Assembly (NCBI GenBank): GCA_903827735.1
Contig: CAIKJM010000512.1
Location: forward strand, 1 to 5,086
Reading direction: 5' to 3'
DNA length: 5,086 bases
DNA from: an uncultured Rhodanobacter sp.
GTDB lineage: Bacteria > Pseudomonadota > Gammaproteobacteria > Xanthomonadales > Rhodanobacteraceae
The translations under genes and the position numbers were made by a program. Below are positions 1-5,083 of this stretch, piece by piece (within the stretch, counting starts at the first letter, position 1; each line of letters begins with the position of its first letter). Below the pieces are notes generated by a model that was given only the letters and a program-made list of their open reading frames with translations, was not told the DNA's origin and did not search any database.

Positions 1-465
1 CGTCAAACAGATGCGTGTAGATCGACAGCGTCGTGGTGACTTTCGCATGACCCATGAACCGCGAGAGCTGCAACGGCGAGATTCCAGCCGCGACGCACAG
101 ACTGGCGTAGGTATGGCGCAGCGCGTGAAATTTCAGAGCTGGCGGCAATACGGGAGTCGGCCCGCCAAGGCGGTTGGCACGCGTGACGGCAGGCCGGAAC
201 ACGGCTTTGTAGAACGTCTGGTGGCGGATCGGTTCGTCCCAATCCAGCACAAGGCGGTCGGCAGCTTCATCGACCGATAGCGCGGCGAGCGCTTCGTCCG
301 CAGTGGGCACGATCCGGTTCCGTCGTCATCGACGGCGCGCCTTCCGGTCGGTTTCGACGGCTTGAGCGTTACCGAGCAGAACAGCGGCGCGGTCGGTTCG
401 TCTCGGCGCGGATGAGCGGCCAGGTAGTCGCGCAGCAATTCCGTCGTCGCGCTCGTCGAGCGCGC
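1..465 (-). pseudogene. int: Phage tyrosine integrase, C-terminal catalytic domain, frameshifted and truncated
   Basis: This is the site-specific recombinase that would have integrated and excised the element. In the frame reaching the left edge, the minus strand reads FHALRHTYAS, then a GHAKVTTT segment, then SIYTHLFD. These are the HxxR box, the later GH motif and the tyrosine nucleophile (Tyr codon at 17-19, Arg codon at 116-118, GH histidine at 47-49), so the active site residues present look intact. Near 310-330 the frame breaks: the upstream part, containing ELLRDYLAAHP and EPTAPLF, continues in another frame, which fits the loss of one base. That upstream frame meets a stop at 466-468, and nothing further upstream resembles an integrase N-terminal or arm-binding domain. 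The 3' end lies beyond the window. Phage integrases are usually about 350-400 residues and only about 155 are recognisable here, so this is almost certainly non-functional. Confidence 0.85.
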
Positions 466-520
466 TCAATCGTCTTTTTGACTGCACCCCCGTGATACCG
501 GCAGACCACGACCTCGCAAC

Positions 521-588
521 ACGCAAACACGCAAACACGCAAACACGCAAATACGCAAATACGCAAATACGCAAATACGCAAATACGC
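521..588. repeat. Tandem array of 8-base unit ACGCAAA(C/T)
   Basis: Eight full copies of an 8-base unit are followed by a partial ACGC (585-588) and preceded by a degenerate copy at 513-520. The first three copies end in C and the last five end in T, so the variants are in blocks rather than mixed. That pattern is expected if a point mutation arose and the array then grew by slipped-strand copying. The array lies between the integrase remnant and the capsid gene, at the probable scar of a large deletion. The period is not a multiple of three and no supported gene crosses it, so it is treated as non-coding. Confidence 0.9.
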
Positions 589-674
589 TGCACGGCAACA
601 CTATTCGTGTAATTCTCCTGCGTAGACTCGACCTATCGCGCGAACGAACGAACGCGCTCAACCGTGAGGTTCCA

Positions 675-1441
675 ATGACTACCGCGACATTGAATGTTGA
701 CCCGACCGAGCTGCCCACGATTGGCGGGATTTCCGTCTTTCCACTCTTTGGTGGTGAAGCGTTCGGCGGCCAGATGGGAACTATCTCAACTGTCGATGTT
801 CTCGTTTCCCACACAGCGGACGGCGTGCCGATTTCTACGATTTGGGAAGAACTGATTTCAGTCTTCGAAATCTGGAACAAGGAACGCACCGATATCTCAA
901 GTCTGCTGAGCTTTCGCACTACCGTGCCGGTGAGGCTGTGCCGCAAAATATCTCGTCTACTAACATGCAAAAACTCACCGAGTACGGCATCCCCGATGCG
1001 GCCGGAACTCCGGCAGGGCGAAGACTCGCGGCCAGGTGCCAACATCATCGCCAAGCACTCGTTCATCCCAAGCAAGAAGGCTCCGCCATACCTACGACCT
1101 GACAACATCGTGGGTGAGCGATCTCGGGGGAGTTCCACGGGATCGAGCGCCTTGGCTCTTACGGTCCAGCCTGGTTGGTTGAAAGTGCCTTCATTCCAGC
1201 CGGTTACGTAGCGGTTGTGGCGACTGGCGGGCCAAACAGCCAAAGCAACGCAATCGGCGTTCGTGAACATCCGATTTCTTCGTATCAGGGTCTGTTGGTG
1301 GAAGCTGGCCGCCCCGGGTAGCCGCTGATTGATTCGACCTATGTCCGGTCGTTCGGTGTGGGCGTACGCCAGCGGGGTTCAGCCGTCGCAATCCAAGTTG
1401 GTACAGGGAGCACTTACGCCCCGCCGACGATCGCGCTGTAA
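675..1441 (+). pseudogene. Phage major capsid protein, remnant with internal deletion, two frameshifts and a stop
   Basis: The shell protein of a tailed-phage head. The start is ATG at 675 with GTGAGG at 664-669 as ribosome binding site. The N-terminal part (ISVFPLFGGEAFGG, VPISTIWEEL) and the C-terminal part (HSFIPSKKAPPYL, then GSYGPAWLVES, FIPAGYVAVVATGG, GVREHP, FGVGVRQRG) match the order of motifs I know from major capsid proteins of actinobacteriophages. Reading it needs frame changes. One G is missing at about 929-930 (before GEAVPQ) and one G is missing in the run at 1126-1130 (before GEFHGIERLG). An in-frame TAG lies at 1319-1321, where relatives have a residue just before PLIDS. Around 1015-1025 the text jumps from the early TEYGIPDA region to the late FIPS region, and about 120 residues of the usual middle are missing. 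The natural stop is TAA at 1439-1441. The protein cannot be functional. Confidence 0.85.
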
Positions 1442-1462
1442 TCGGCAGTTTCAGGAGACACC

Positions 1463-1678
1463 GTGATTCCCAAGCATTTGCGCGAAGCGATCGAAGACGC
1501 GAAACGTCGCCCAGACCGACCGGGCGAATCTGAGTTCGGTCTCGGTCCAGCGGTGGACCGCGAAGAGGTCGCGCCATTGGTCAACCGCGCGCATCGTCGC
1601 AACAGCGCCCCGCCGCCAGTGCCGATCAAGCCGATTCGGCCCCGGCCAGGTTTGACCAATCCTCACCTTGCGGACTGA
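1463..1678 (+). CDS. Small basic, proline/arginine-rich phage protein of unknown function
   Basis: The start is GTG at 1463, four bases after a good ribosome binding site AGGAGA (1453-1458) and 21 bases after the capsid stop, so it would be co-transcribed with the capsid gene. The 71-residue product begins MIPKHLREAIEDAKRR, a charged helix, and continues as a proline- and arginine-rich tail with no membrane segment or cysteine. I do not recognise a family. Its position directly after the capsid gene is where tailed phages often encode small head or head-tail proteins. The last 30 residues are low in complexity, and another frame across 1590-1745 is also open and hydrophilic. A frameshift in an originally longer gene is therefore possible. 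Confidence 0.5.
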   Translation: MIPKHLREAIEDAKRRPDRPGESEFGLGPAVDREEVAPLVNRAHRRNSAPPPVPIKPIRPRPGLTNPHLAD

Positions 1679-1744
1679 ACCCGCCAGACGGCACGGACGA
1701 ACTGCTGGCCCGGACAAGCCGATCAATCGAGAGGACTGACAACC

Positions 1745-1813
1745 ATGGCCAAAAGCGGCAAGGGTAAACGCCGGCTCCGTGGCAAGAGTGGCCGATTCAA
1801 GAAAGAGGGCTGA
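1745..1813 (+). CDS. Tiny lysine/arginine-rich phage protein (22 residues)
   Basis: The start is ATG at 1745, nine bases after the purine-rich GAGAGGA (1729-1735), a plausible ribosome binding site. The product, from MAKSGKGKRR to SGRFKKEG, has ten lysine or arginine residues out of 22 and no acidic residue except near the end. It lies in line with the neighbouring head-region genes. I do not recognise a family; very small basic proteins near capsid genes could bind DNA or RNA, but this is inference. It could also be the surviving start of a longer gene. Confidence 0.4.
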   Translation: MAKSGKGKRRLRGKSGRFKKEG

Positions 1814-1815
1814 TC

Positions 1816-2058
1816 ATCGCTACCCGACGCACATACAAACGCGACAGCTGTGGTCGGTTCGCGTCCACGGCAAGCCGATCCACGCGCGTTAAACGAGCGT
1901 TGCCCACCGCTGGCTCCACACGGCAGAACGCCCACATCGGCCGGGTTGGCCCTGGCGGGCAATACGCTGGAATCACTGCCGGGGTTGAGCTGAAACCGCA
2001 AAAGGGCGCGGCACGCTATTTCGTCGGTGTGACCGCTGGTCGCGAAATCGCGCGTTAA
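1816..2058 (+). pseudogene. Phage head-region small protein that has lost its start codon
   Basis: The frame reads ATRRTYKRDSCGRFAS at the front and IGRVGPGGQYAGITAGVEL, KGAARYFVGVTAGREIAR at the end, stopping with TAA at 2056-2058. The composition is protein-like: a basic N-terminus followed by a glycine-rich, probably beta-stranded C-terminus. The frame is open from 1768, but no ATG, GTG or TTG is found before the conserved-looking start. At 1816-1818 the codon is ATC, directly before GCT ACC and a few bases after AGAAAGAGGG (1800-1809), a good ribosome binding site. The simplest reading is an ATG changed to ATC, which silences the gene. A weak CTG start at 1810 cannot be excluded. The function is unknown; the head gene context suggests a capsid-associated or connector protein. 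Confidence 0.5.
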
Positions 2059-2061
2059 CGC

Positions 2062-3480
2062 TCAGGCGGAGTCGTCATTCAGGTTACTCAGACCAGACAT
2101 CGCCCCTGCGCCGTCATCGACCCCGTCAAGAATCGCTTGCTTCTCTCTACGATCTGTAGCTTCCCTTAATTCCCTGATCCGTTGCCGTAGACGTAGACCT
2201 CGCTCCATTTGCGCGAACGTATCGTTCCGGTCGTCAGTAAAAATCTCATTCGTGATCGGTCCGAGTAGGTTATTTAGATCTACGTCGCCATAACGTTCGG
2301 TTGCAGACCGCAGCCACTGCGACGCGGAATGGTCTCCGACTTCTGCGTCTTGTCCGCCACTTCGTTGCAGACTCAAAGCTCCGACCAGTACTTTAAGGGC
2401 AAGCGCCAGCTGCTCCTGGTCGTAGTCGACCTTACCTTCGAGTATTTCACGACCAATCCTAAGCCGCTCATACGGGACGCAGCCCGGAGGAAAGTCGTCC
2501 TGTACATCTGCCATCGCCTGCCGTATGAATGCGTGGACCTTCGAGTTTGCTTCTCGCATTTGACGACGGCTTTGTTGCTCTTCGCGTTTTTGATCGCTCA
2601 GAGCCTCTACAGTACTGATCGTATCTGGTAAAACTTTGGCATCCAGATGCGTATTTGCAAGATGCAGAAACGAGCTCAAACTTACTTGGTGGTAAGGGTG
2701 AGAGGATACAGCGGCAAATTCTGCTCGCAGTTCTACGCGCGGACCAATAGTGTGTCCGCTGTCTCGGCTATACCAGTCCTCTTTCACGTCGGAGGTGACT
2801 AGTAAAACAGGCCGGTCAATGGCAGATGCGTGATCCAATATCTCGAACCAAACTAGTGCGTCGCCCTCCGCGTTCTCTGACTTATTCTTATCTTTGTAGC
2901 CAGGCGGGATCTCCTTCTCATACCTGTCTTTTGCTTTTTCTTTACGTTCGTCAATCTCTTTATCACTCAATTTTGGGCCGACCTGAAATTTGTCGCGAAA
3001 TATTTGATCTATACTGCGCCTGAGCGGGTCACTACTTCGAATCTCTTCATATGCAATAACATGCTGCTTTTCGAATTCTTTGAGCGCCGCTTGAATAGCT
3101 TCAACAGCTGGTTTTAAATTCGTGTCGAGAACTATGGAGATTTCACGTCGAACGTCAGCATCCCGTATCTCATTCAAAGTAGGAGTGAGCAGTTCTCGAA
3201 GATCAAGGACTTTGTTAACTAGATTCCCGTATTGGGGTTTATGTTGCTTCGCAACTTTTAGTCGATTTTTTTGATATTCGTATGCCGCCTGATATGGGAT
3301 CCACATCCTAGGCCTAACTGCTGCCTTCTCGAAGAGCTTGAGTATTTGGGCCCTCTGGTCAGCTCCGATTCGATACAAATCGAGAAGTATGTTGGCGTCT
3401 AGCGCGATAGTGCCCTTCTGCAATATTTCCCGCAGCGTCGAGCTATCAGGCTCGTACCATTCAGCCAACGTGTGCCGCAT
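2062..3480 (-). CDS. PIN-like domain (PIN_8 type) putative nuclease
   Basis: A 472-residue soluble protein, probably a metal-dependent RNase. The N-terminal part has the PIN-like signature: IALDANILLDLYR (Asp28, Asp34), WIPYQAAYEYQKNRL (Glu68), GDALVWFEILDHA (Asp207) and PVLLVTSDVKEDWY (Asp231, Asp235). These four blocks, in this order and with a long helical, charged insert between the second and third, match the PIN_8 family as I remember it. The acidic residues would hold the metal ions. The region after about residue 265 is helical and rich in Arg/Glu/Gln and is not assigned. The start is taken as ATG at 3480 because GGAGGG lies just before it; ATG 3501 or TTG 3510 in the same frame would add 7 or 10 residues. 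The gene is AT-richer than its neighbours: two 60-base lines, 2881-2940 and 3061-3120, count about 40-42% GC, against 58% at 3781-3840. It ends three bases from the phage frame on the other strand. It has no partner antitoxin gene. A defence role is inferred only. Confidence 0.8.
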   Translation of the reverse strand: MRHTLAEWYEPDSSTLREILQKGTIALDANILLDLYRIGADQRAQILKLFEKAAVRPRMWIPYQAAYEYQKNRLKVAKQHKPQYGNLVNKVLDLRELLTPTLNEIRDADVRREISIVLDTNLKPAVEAIQAALKEFEKQHVIAYEEIRSSDPLRRSIDQIFRDKFQVGPKLSDKEIDERKEKAKDRYEKEIPPGYKDKNKSENAEGDALVWFEILDHASAIDRPVLLVTSDVKEDWYSRDSGHTIGPRVELRAEFAAVSSHPYHQVSLSSFLHLANTHLDAKVLPDTISTVEALSDQKREEQQSRRQMREANSKVHAFIRQAMADVQDDFPPGCVPYERLRIGREILEGKVDYDQEQLALALKVLVGALSLQRSGGQDAEVGDHSASQWLRSATERYGDVDLNNLLGPITNEIFTDDRNDTFAQMERGLRLRQRIRELREATDRREKQAILDGVDDGAGAMSGLSNLNDDSA

Positions 3481-3720
3481 CAACCCTCCAGATCTACGCA
3501 TGTTCCGCAAGGAAGAGTAGCGGTTAAGTCTGCCCGTGCATGCGATTTCGGACTGCCGTCAAGACAGCACATCGGATGACACCGGAGGACAACGTCGTTG
3601 TGAAGCCAGGTTCGCTGACTTCTTCATCTCAATTAATGGACGGCACTCAACCCGGGCCGGTTTCGTGACCTAACGCGCGCCTGACCGACTTGCTGACCCG
3701 ACACCTGTCGAAACCGCCGT
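3481..3720. other. Intergenic stretch with no supported gene
   Basis: This is the spacer between the start of the PIN-like gene and the end of the LppP/LprE-like gene. It must hold the promoter of the PIN-like gene; a TTGACG (3562-3557, minus strand) is present, but no -10 box follows at a normal spacing. A 30-codon plus-strand frame at 3576-3668 has no ribosome binding site and is not called. No coding remnant of a phage tail gene could be recognised. Confidence 0.4.
3484..3489 (-). promoter_or_regulatory. Ribosome binding site GGAGGG deciding the start of the PIN-like gene
   Basis: The minus strand reads GGAGGG, then TTG, then ATG at 3480. The spacing of three to four bases is short, but it is the only strong match near any of the candidate starts. 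The upstream candidates (ATG 3501, TTG 3510) have no purine-rich stretch at a suitable distance. Confidence 0.5.
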
Positions 3721-3746
3721 CTACGTAGCGTCGGCGTCGGCGGCTT
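3711..3746 (-). terminator. Possible hairpin terminator over the stop codon of the LppP/LprE-like gene
   Basis: On the minus strand AAGCCGCCG (3746-3738) can pair with CGGCGGTTT (3719-3711), nine pairs including one G-U, around an 18-base loop that contains the stop codon. The right arm ends in TTT but no longer T tract follows. It may be a weak intrinsic terminator of the U-poor kind proposed for actinobacteria, or chance pairing in GC-rich sequence. Confidence 0.25.
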
Positions 3747-4197
3747 TCTCGTCCTGCAATATTTCTGACCAACCCGGTAGCGGCGGGGCGTAGTCATGAA
3801 ATGGCCAGTCGCCAGACCAATAGAGTTGGCCTTCGTGGATCTTGAAGTCAATGTCATGCAGTGATTTTGGAGGTCCAGCATGGGACTCTCCGGGAATTTT
3901 GATACGCACAGCGACGGTGTCGTCGGTGCAGTCCTCGTGGCGCATTGAGATGAAGGCACCAGCGACGGGAGTTCCCTGGCCTTTAAAGACTCCGTTTCGG
4001 TACAATGCGATTTGTGTGGGCGAACTGGCCGTCGCGCCTTCGACGGTATGCAGTGTCGCCGAGAGGGTTCGGTTCGGGTCGTAGTTGCCGTCAATCGGCT
4101 GGGCATACCACTTCCACGGGAAGCCCTTATACGGAGCGAACGAGTCGACTGCCTGCTGAACTTCGGGCGGAATGTCATGATGCTCAGTGTCGGTCAT
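3721..4197 (-). CDS. LppP/LprE family-like protein lacking a signal peptide
   Basis: A 158-residue protein whose core resembles the LppP/LprE lipoprotein family of mycobacteria and relatives: FAPYKGFPW (20-28), IDGNYDP (35-41), ATASSPTQIALYRNG (55-69), a GTP (75-77) and TDDTVAVRIKIPGES (91-105). Family members are normally secreted lipoproteins with a lipobox and paired cysteines. Here the N-terminus, starting MTDTEHHDIPPEV, is hydrophilic with no signal peptide or lipobox. The Cys that I recall after the DP of the IDGNYDP motif is Asn, and only one Cys (Cys90) remains. The protein should therefore stay in the cytoplasm. The C-terminal 25 residues are acidic and Ala/Asp-rich. ATG 4197 is preferred to TTG 4203, since a promoter-like TATGGT sits six bases before it and no ribosome binding site is seen. 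The family's biochemical function is not established. It diverges from the membrane protein gene at 4251 and may be co-regulated with it. Confidence 0.7.
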   Translation of the reverse strand: MTDTEHHDIPPEVQQAVDSFAPYKGFPWKWYAQPIDGNYDPNRTLSATLHTVEGATASSPTQIALYRNGVFKGQGTPVAGAFISMRHEDCTDDTVAVRIKIPGESHAGPPKSLHDIDFKIHEGQLYWSGDWPFHDYAPPLPGWSEILQDEKAADADAT

Positions 4198-4234
4198 GGT
4201 CAAACCATATCGTTCCCCCGTAGTAGGAATTCAA
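4198..4234 (-). promoter_or_regulatory. Promoter placed for a leaderless transcript of the LppP/LprE-like gene
   Basis: On the minus strand TTGAAT (4234-4229) is followed after 19 bases by TATGGT (4209-4204), which fits the TAnnnT form of actinobacterial -10 boxes. Six bases then separate it from the ATG at 4197. Transcription would begin at or very near the A of the ATG. No Shine-Dalgarno stretch lies in the normal window, which agrees with a leaderless message. This is based on sequence match only. Confidence 0.35.
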
Positions 4235-4237
4235 TGT

Positions 4238-4243
4238 TTAGAT
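4238..4243 (+). promoter_or_regulatory. Possible -10 element of the membrane protein gene
   Basis: TTAGAT lies seven bases before ATG 4251, a distance that would again give a leaderless message, and no ribosome binding site precedes that ATG. The match to TATAAT is only moderate and no clear -35 box is visible, so this is weak. Confidence 0.2.
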
Positions 4244-4250
4244 CATCGGC

Positions 4251-4832
4251 ATGTTCTGTCCGAACGCAGTCGAGTGGGATGGTGTCGGCACTTGGGTCGC
4301 CAGCATCGGCACAGTCTCTACCTTGTTCTTCGCTGTCTACCAGTGGTCGAAGGCTGTTGCAGAGAAGCGATTAGCCAACGAGGATGCACGACGAGCGCAA
4401 GCGAGAAGAGTTTGCACCTGGCTTGACGCCCACAGTGGGCACGGTGGACTTCGGCTCTCAAACTCATCAGATGAACCCGTCACGAGTGTCATCGTGTACT
4501 ACGTATGGGCACAGGGCGCGGCATGGCGAACCGGCGAAGAAGCCGAACGCCGCTTTCAATCTAGCCGTGAGCCAGACGGCTACGGAGACATAAACACCAT
4601 TCGAGCTTTGGTTCAAAATCTCCCTCCTGGAAGATTTTGGGTGACAGTGGACGGTCCTGAGAACGCCCCGATGCAGGGTCAGTTGGGGTTGGAAATTGCG
4701 TTCACAGACTCGGCCGGACAAAGTTGGGTACGACGTGCAGGCGGTGAACTCGTGGCGTTAGACCAGTCTCCAATCGTCCACTACGGGGTCGCACTACCTG
4801 CGCGTTATCAGCGTTTGTTGGACTGGGACTAA
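4251..4832 (+). CDS. Membrane-anchored protein of unknown function
   Basis: A 193-residue protein. A short N-terminus precedes one hydrophobic segment at about residues 12-32 (VGTWVASIGT through FFAVYQW), followed at once by a strongly charged helix, SKAVAEKRLANEDARRAQARR. By the positive-inside rule the bulk of the protein lies in the cytoplasm. Residues 65-185 look beta-rich (GGLRLSNSSDEPVTSVIVYY, LPPGRFWVTV, LEIAFTDSAGQSWVRRAGGEL). The FTDxxGxxWxR motif at 151-161 is one I recall from uncharacterised actinobacterial membrane proteins. The start is ATG 4251: an in-frame TAG at 4239 closes the frame just upstream. It diverges from the LppP/LprE-like gene with 53 bases between the starts, so a shared control region is likely. 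Its stop overlaps that of the small opposing ORF by two bases. The frame is intact, unlike those of the phage genes. No function can be assigned. Confidence 0.75.
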   Translation: MFCPNAVEWDGVGTWVASIGTVSTLFFAVYQWSKAVAEKRLANEDARRAQARRVCTWLDAHSGHGGLRLSNSSDEPVTSVIVYYVWAQGAAWRTGEEAERRFQSSREPDGYGDINTIRALVQNLPPGRFWVTVDGPENAPMQGQLGLEIAFTDSAGQSWVRRAGGELVALDQSPIVHYGVALPARYQRLLDWD

Positions 4833-5038
4833 GCCCGCCTCTGAGCCTTCGCCTGGGACCTGACACGCGCTGGATCGCGTTTGCTGCGCGTGACCGTCAC
4901 TTGACCGCCACCAGGGGGTTTGCAGCAACCGATGGTAGGGTCACAACAGTTCGTAACGGGTCCACAAAAGTTACCTTGAACTGCGAGTATGGTCGAAGTG
5001 TTGCGAGCTGTCGCCACCCGTAGATTGGGGTCCAGCAA
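4829..5038 (-). CDS. Possible small cysteine-rich protein
   Basis: A 69-residue frame with five cysteines in a regular pattern, C-x5-CC-x5-CC (FCGPVTNCCDPTIGCCKPP, residues 24-42), followed by a basic tail (VTVTRSKRDPARVRSQAKAQ). Paired cysteines at even spacing suggest metal binding or disulfides. The evidence for translation is weak: the only starts are TTG 5038 and a GTG seven codons later, neither with a clear ribosome binding site. Its stop overlaps the stop of the plus-strand membrane protein gene by two bases. It fills the space between that gene and the attachment site, where small accessory genes are common. It could be a chance frame or a remnant. Confidence 0.35.
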   Translation of the reverse strand: MLDPNLRVATARNTSTILAVQGNFCGPVTNCCDPTIGCCKPPGGGQVTVTRSKRDPARVRSQAKAQRRA

Positions 5039-5055
5039 ATTCCAAAGCTCAATAC

Positions 5056-5083
5056 GCGGGTTCGATTCCCGTCATCGGCTCCA
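5056..5083 (+). other. tRNA 3' fragment, attachment site (att) core
   Basis: GCGGG (5056-5060), loop TTCGATT, CCCGT (5068-5072) form a T-arm. CATCGGC (5073-5079) would be the 3' strand of a 7-pair acceptor stem, then T (5080) as discriminator and an encoded CCA. The partner GCCGATG and the D and anticodon arms are not found upstream, so this is a 3' piece and not a complete gene. It marks one end of an element integrated into the 3' end of a tRNA gene. A gene beginning GCCGATG with discriminator T fits an actinobacterial tRNA-Thr as I recall it, but the anticodon is not here to confirm this. Its plus orientation places the intact copy to the left of the window. Confidence 0.75.

Larger units (their letters stand above)
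1..5083. mobile_element. Degraded prophage / phage-derived island integrated at a tRNA 3' end
   Basis: One end carries the catalytic part of a tyrosine integrase and the other end a bare tRNA 3' fragment, the usual arrangement of an element integrated in a tRNA gene. Between them lie phage head genes (a capsid protein remnant and small basic frames) and unrelated intact genes. The integrase and capsid genes both carry frameshifts, and the tail, terminase, portal, lysis and repressor genes are absent, so the element cannot make particles or move unaided. The left attachment site is not in the window and is inferred to lie shortly beyond base 1. Calling it a prophage rests on the capsid remnant; an integrative island that picked up phage genes is a weaker alternative. 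Confidence 0.75.

Noticed and set aside
521..588. CRISPR array or plasmid-type iterons
   Set aside because: The unit is only 8 bases with no spacers between copies, and no replication or Cas gene is nearby. A simple tandem repeat explains it.
326..1270. 314-codon minus-strand frame running across the repeat array and the capsid remnant
   Set aside because: It is antisense to clear capsid coding sequence and passes through the 8-base array as a low-complexity stretch; it has no recognisable domain.
1912..1921. Ten-base match (GGCTCCACAC) to the right-end tRNA fragment, as a possible second attachment site
   Set aside because: The match is short, lies inside an open phage frame and lacks the T-arm. 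Chance is likely.
3576..3668. 30-codon plus-strand frame beginning MTPEDNVVVKPG
   Set aside because: It has no ribosome binding site, no recognised family and no operon partner, so it cannot be separated from a chance frame.
3633..4178. 181-codon minus-strand frame overlapping the LppP/LprE-like gene
   Set aside because: It is an out-of-frame shadow rich in Arg, Ser and Thr; the family motifs are all in the other frame.
4012..4374. 120-codon plus-strand frame crossing the divergent promoter region
   Set aside because: It is antisense to the LppP/LprE-like gene and then out of frame with the membrane protein gene, with arginine/serine-rich shadow composition.
5000..5083. A complete tRNA gene at the right end
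   Set aside because: The expected 5' acceptor strand GCCGATG and the D and anticodon arms are absent in the 60 bases upstream; only the 3' part is present.
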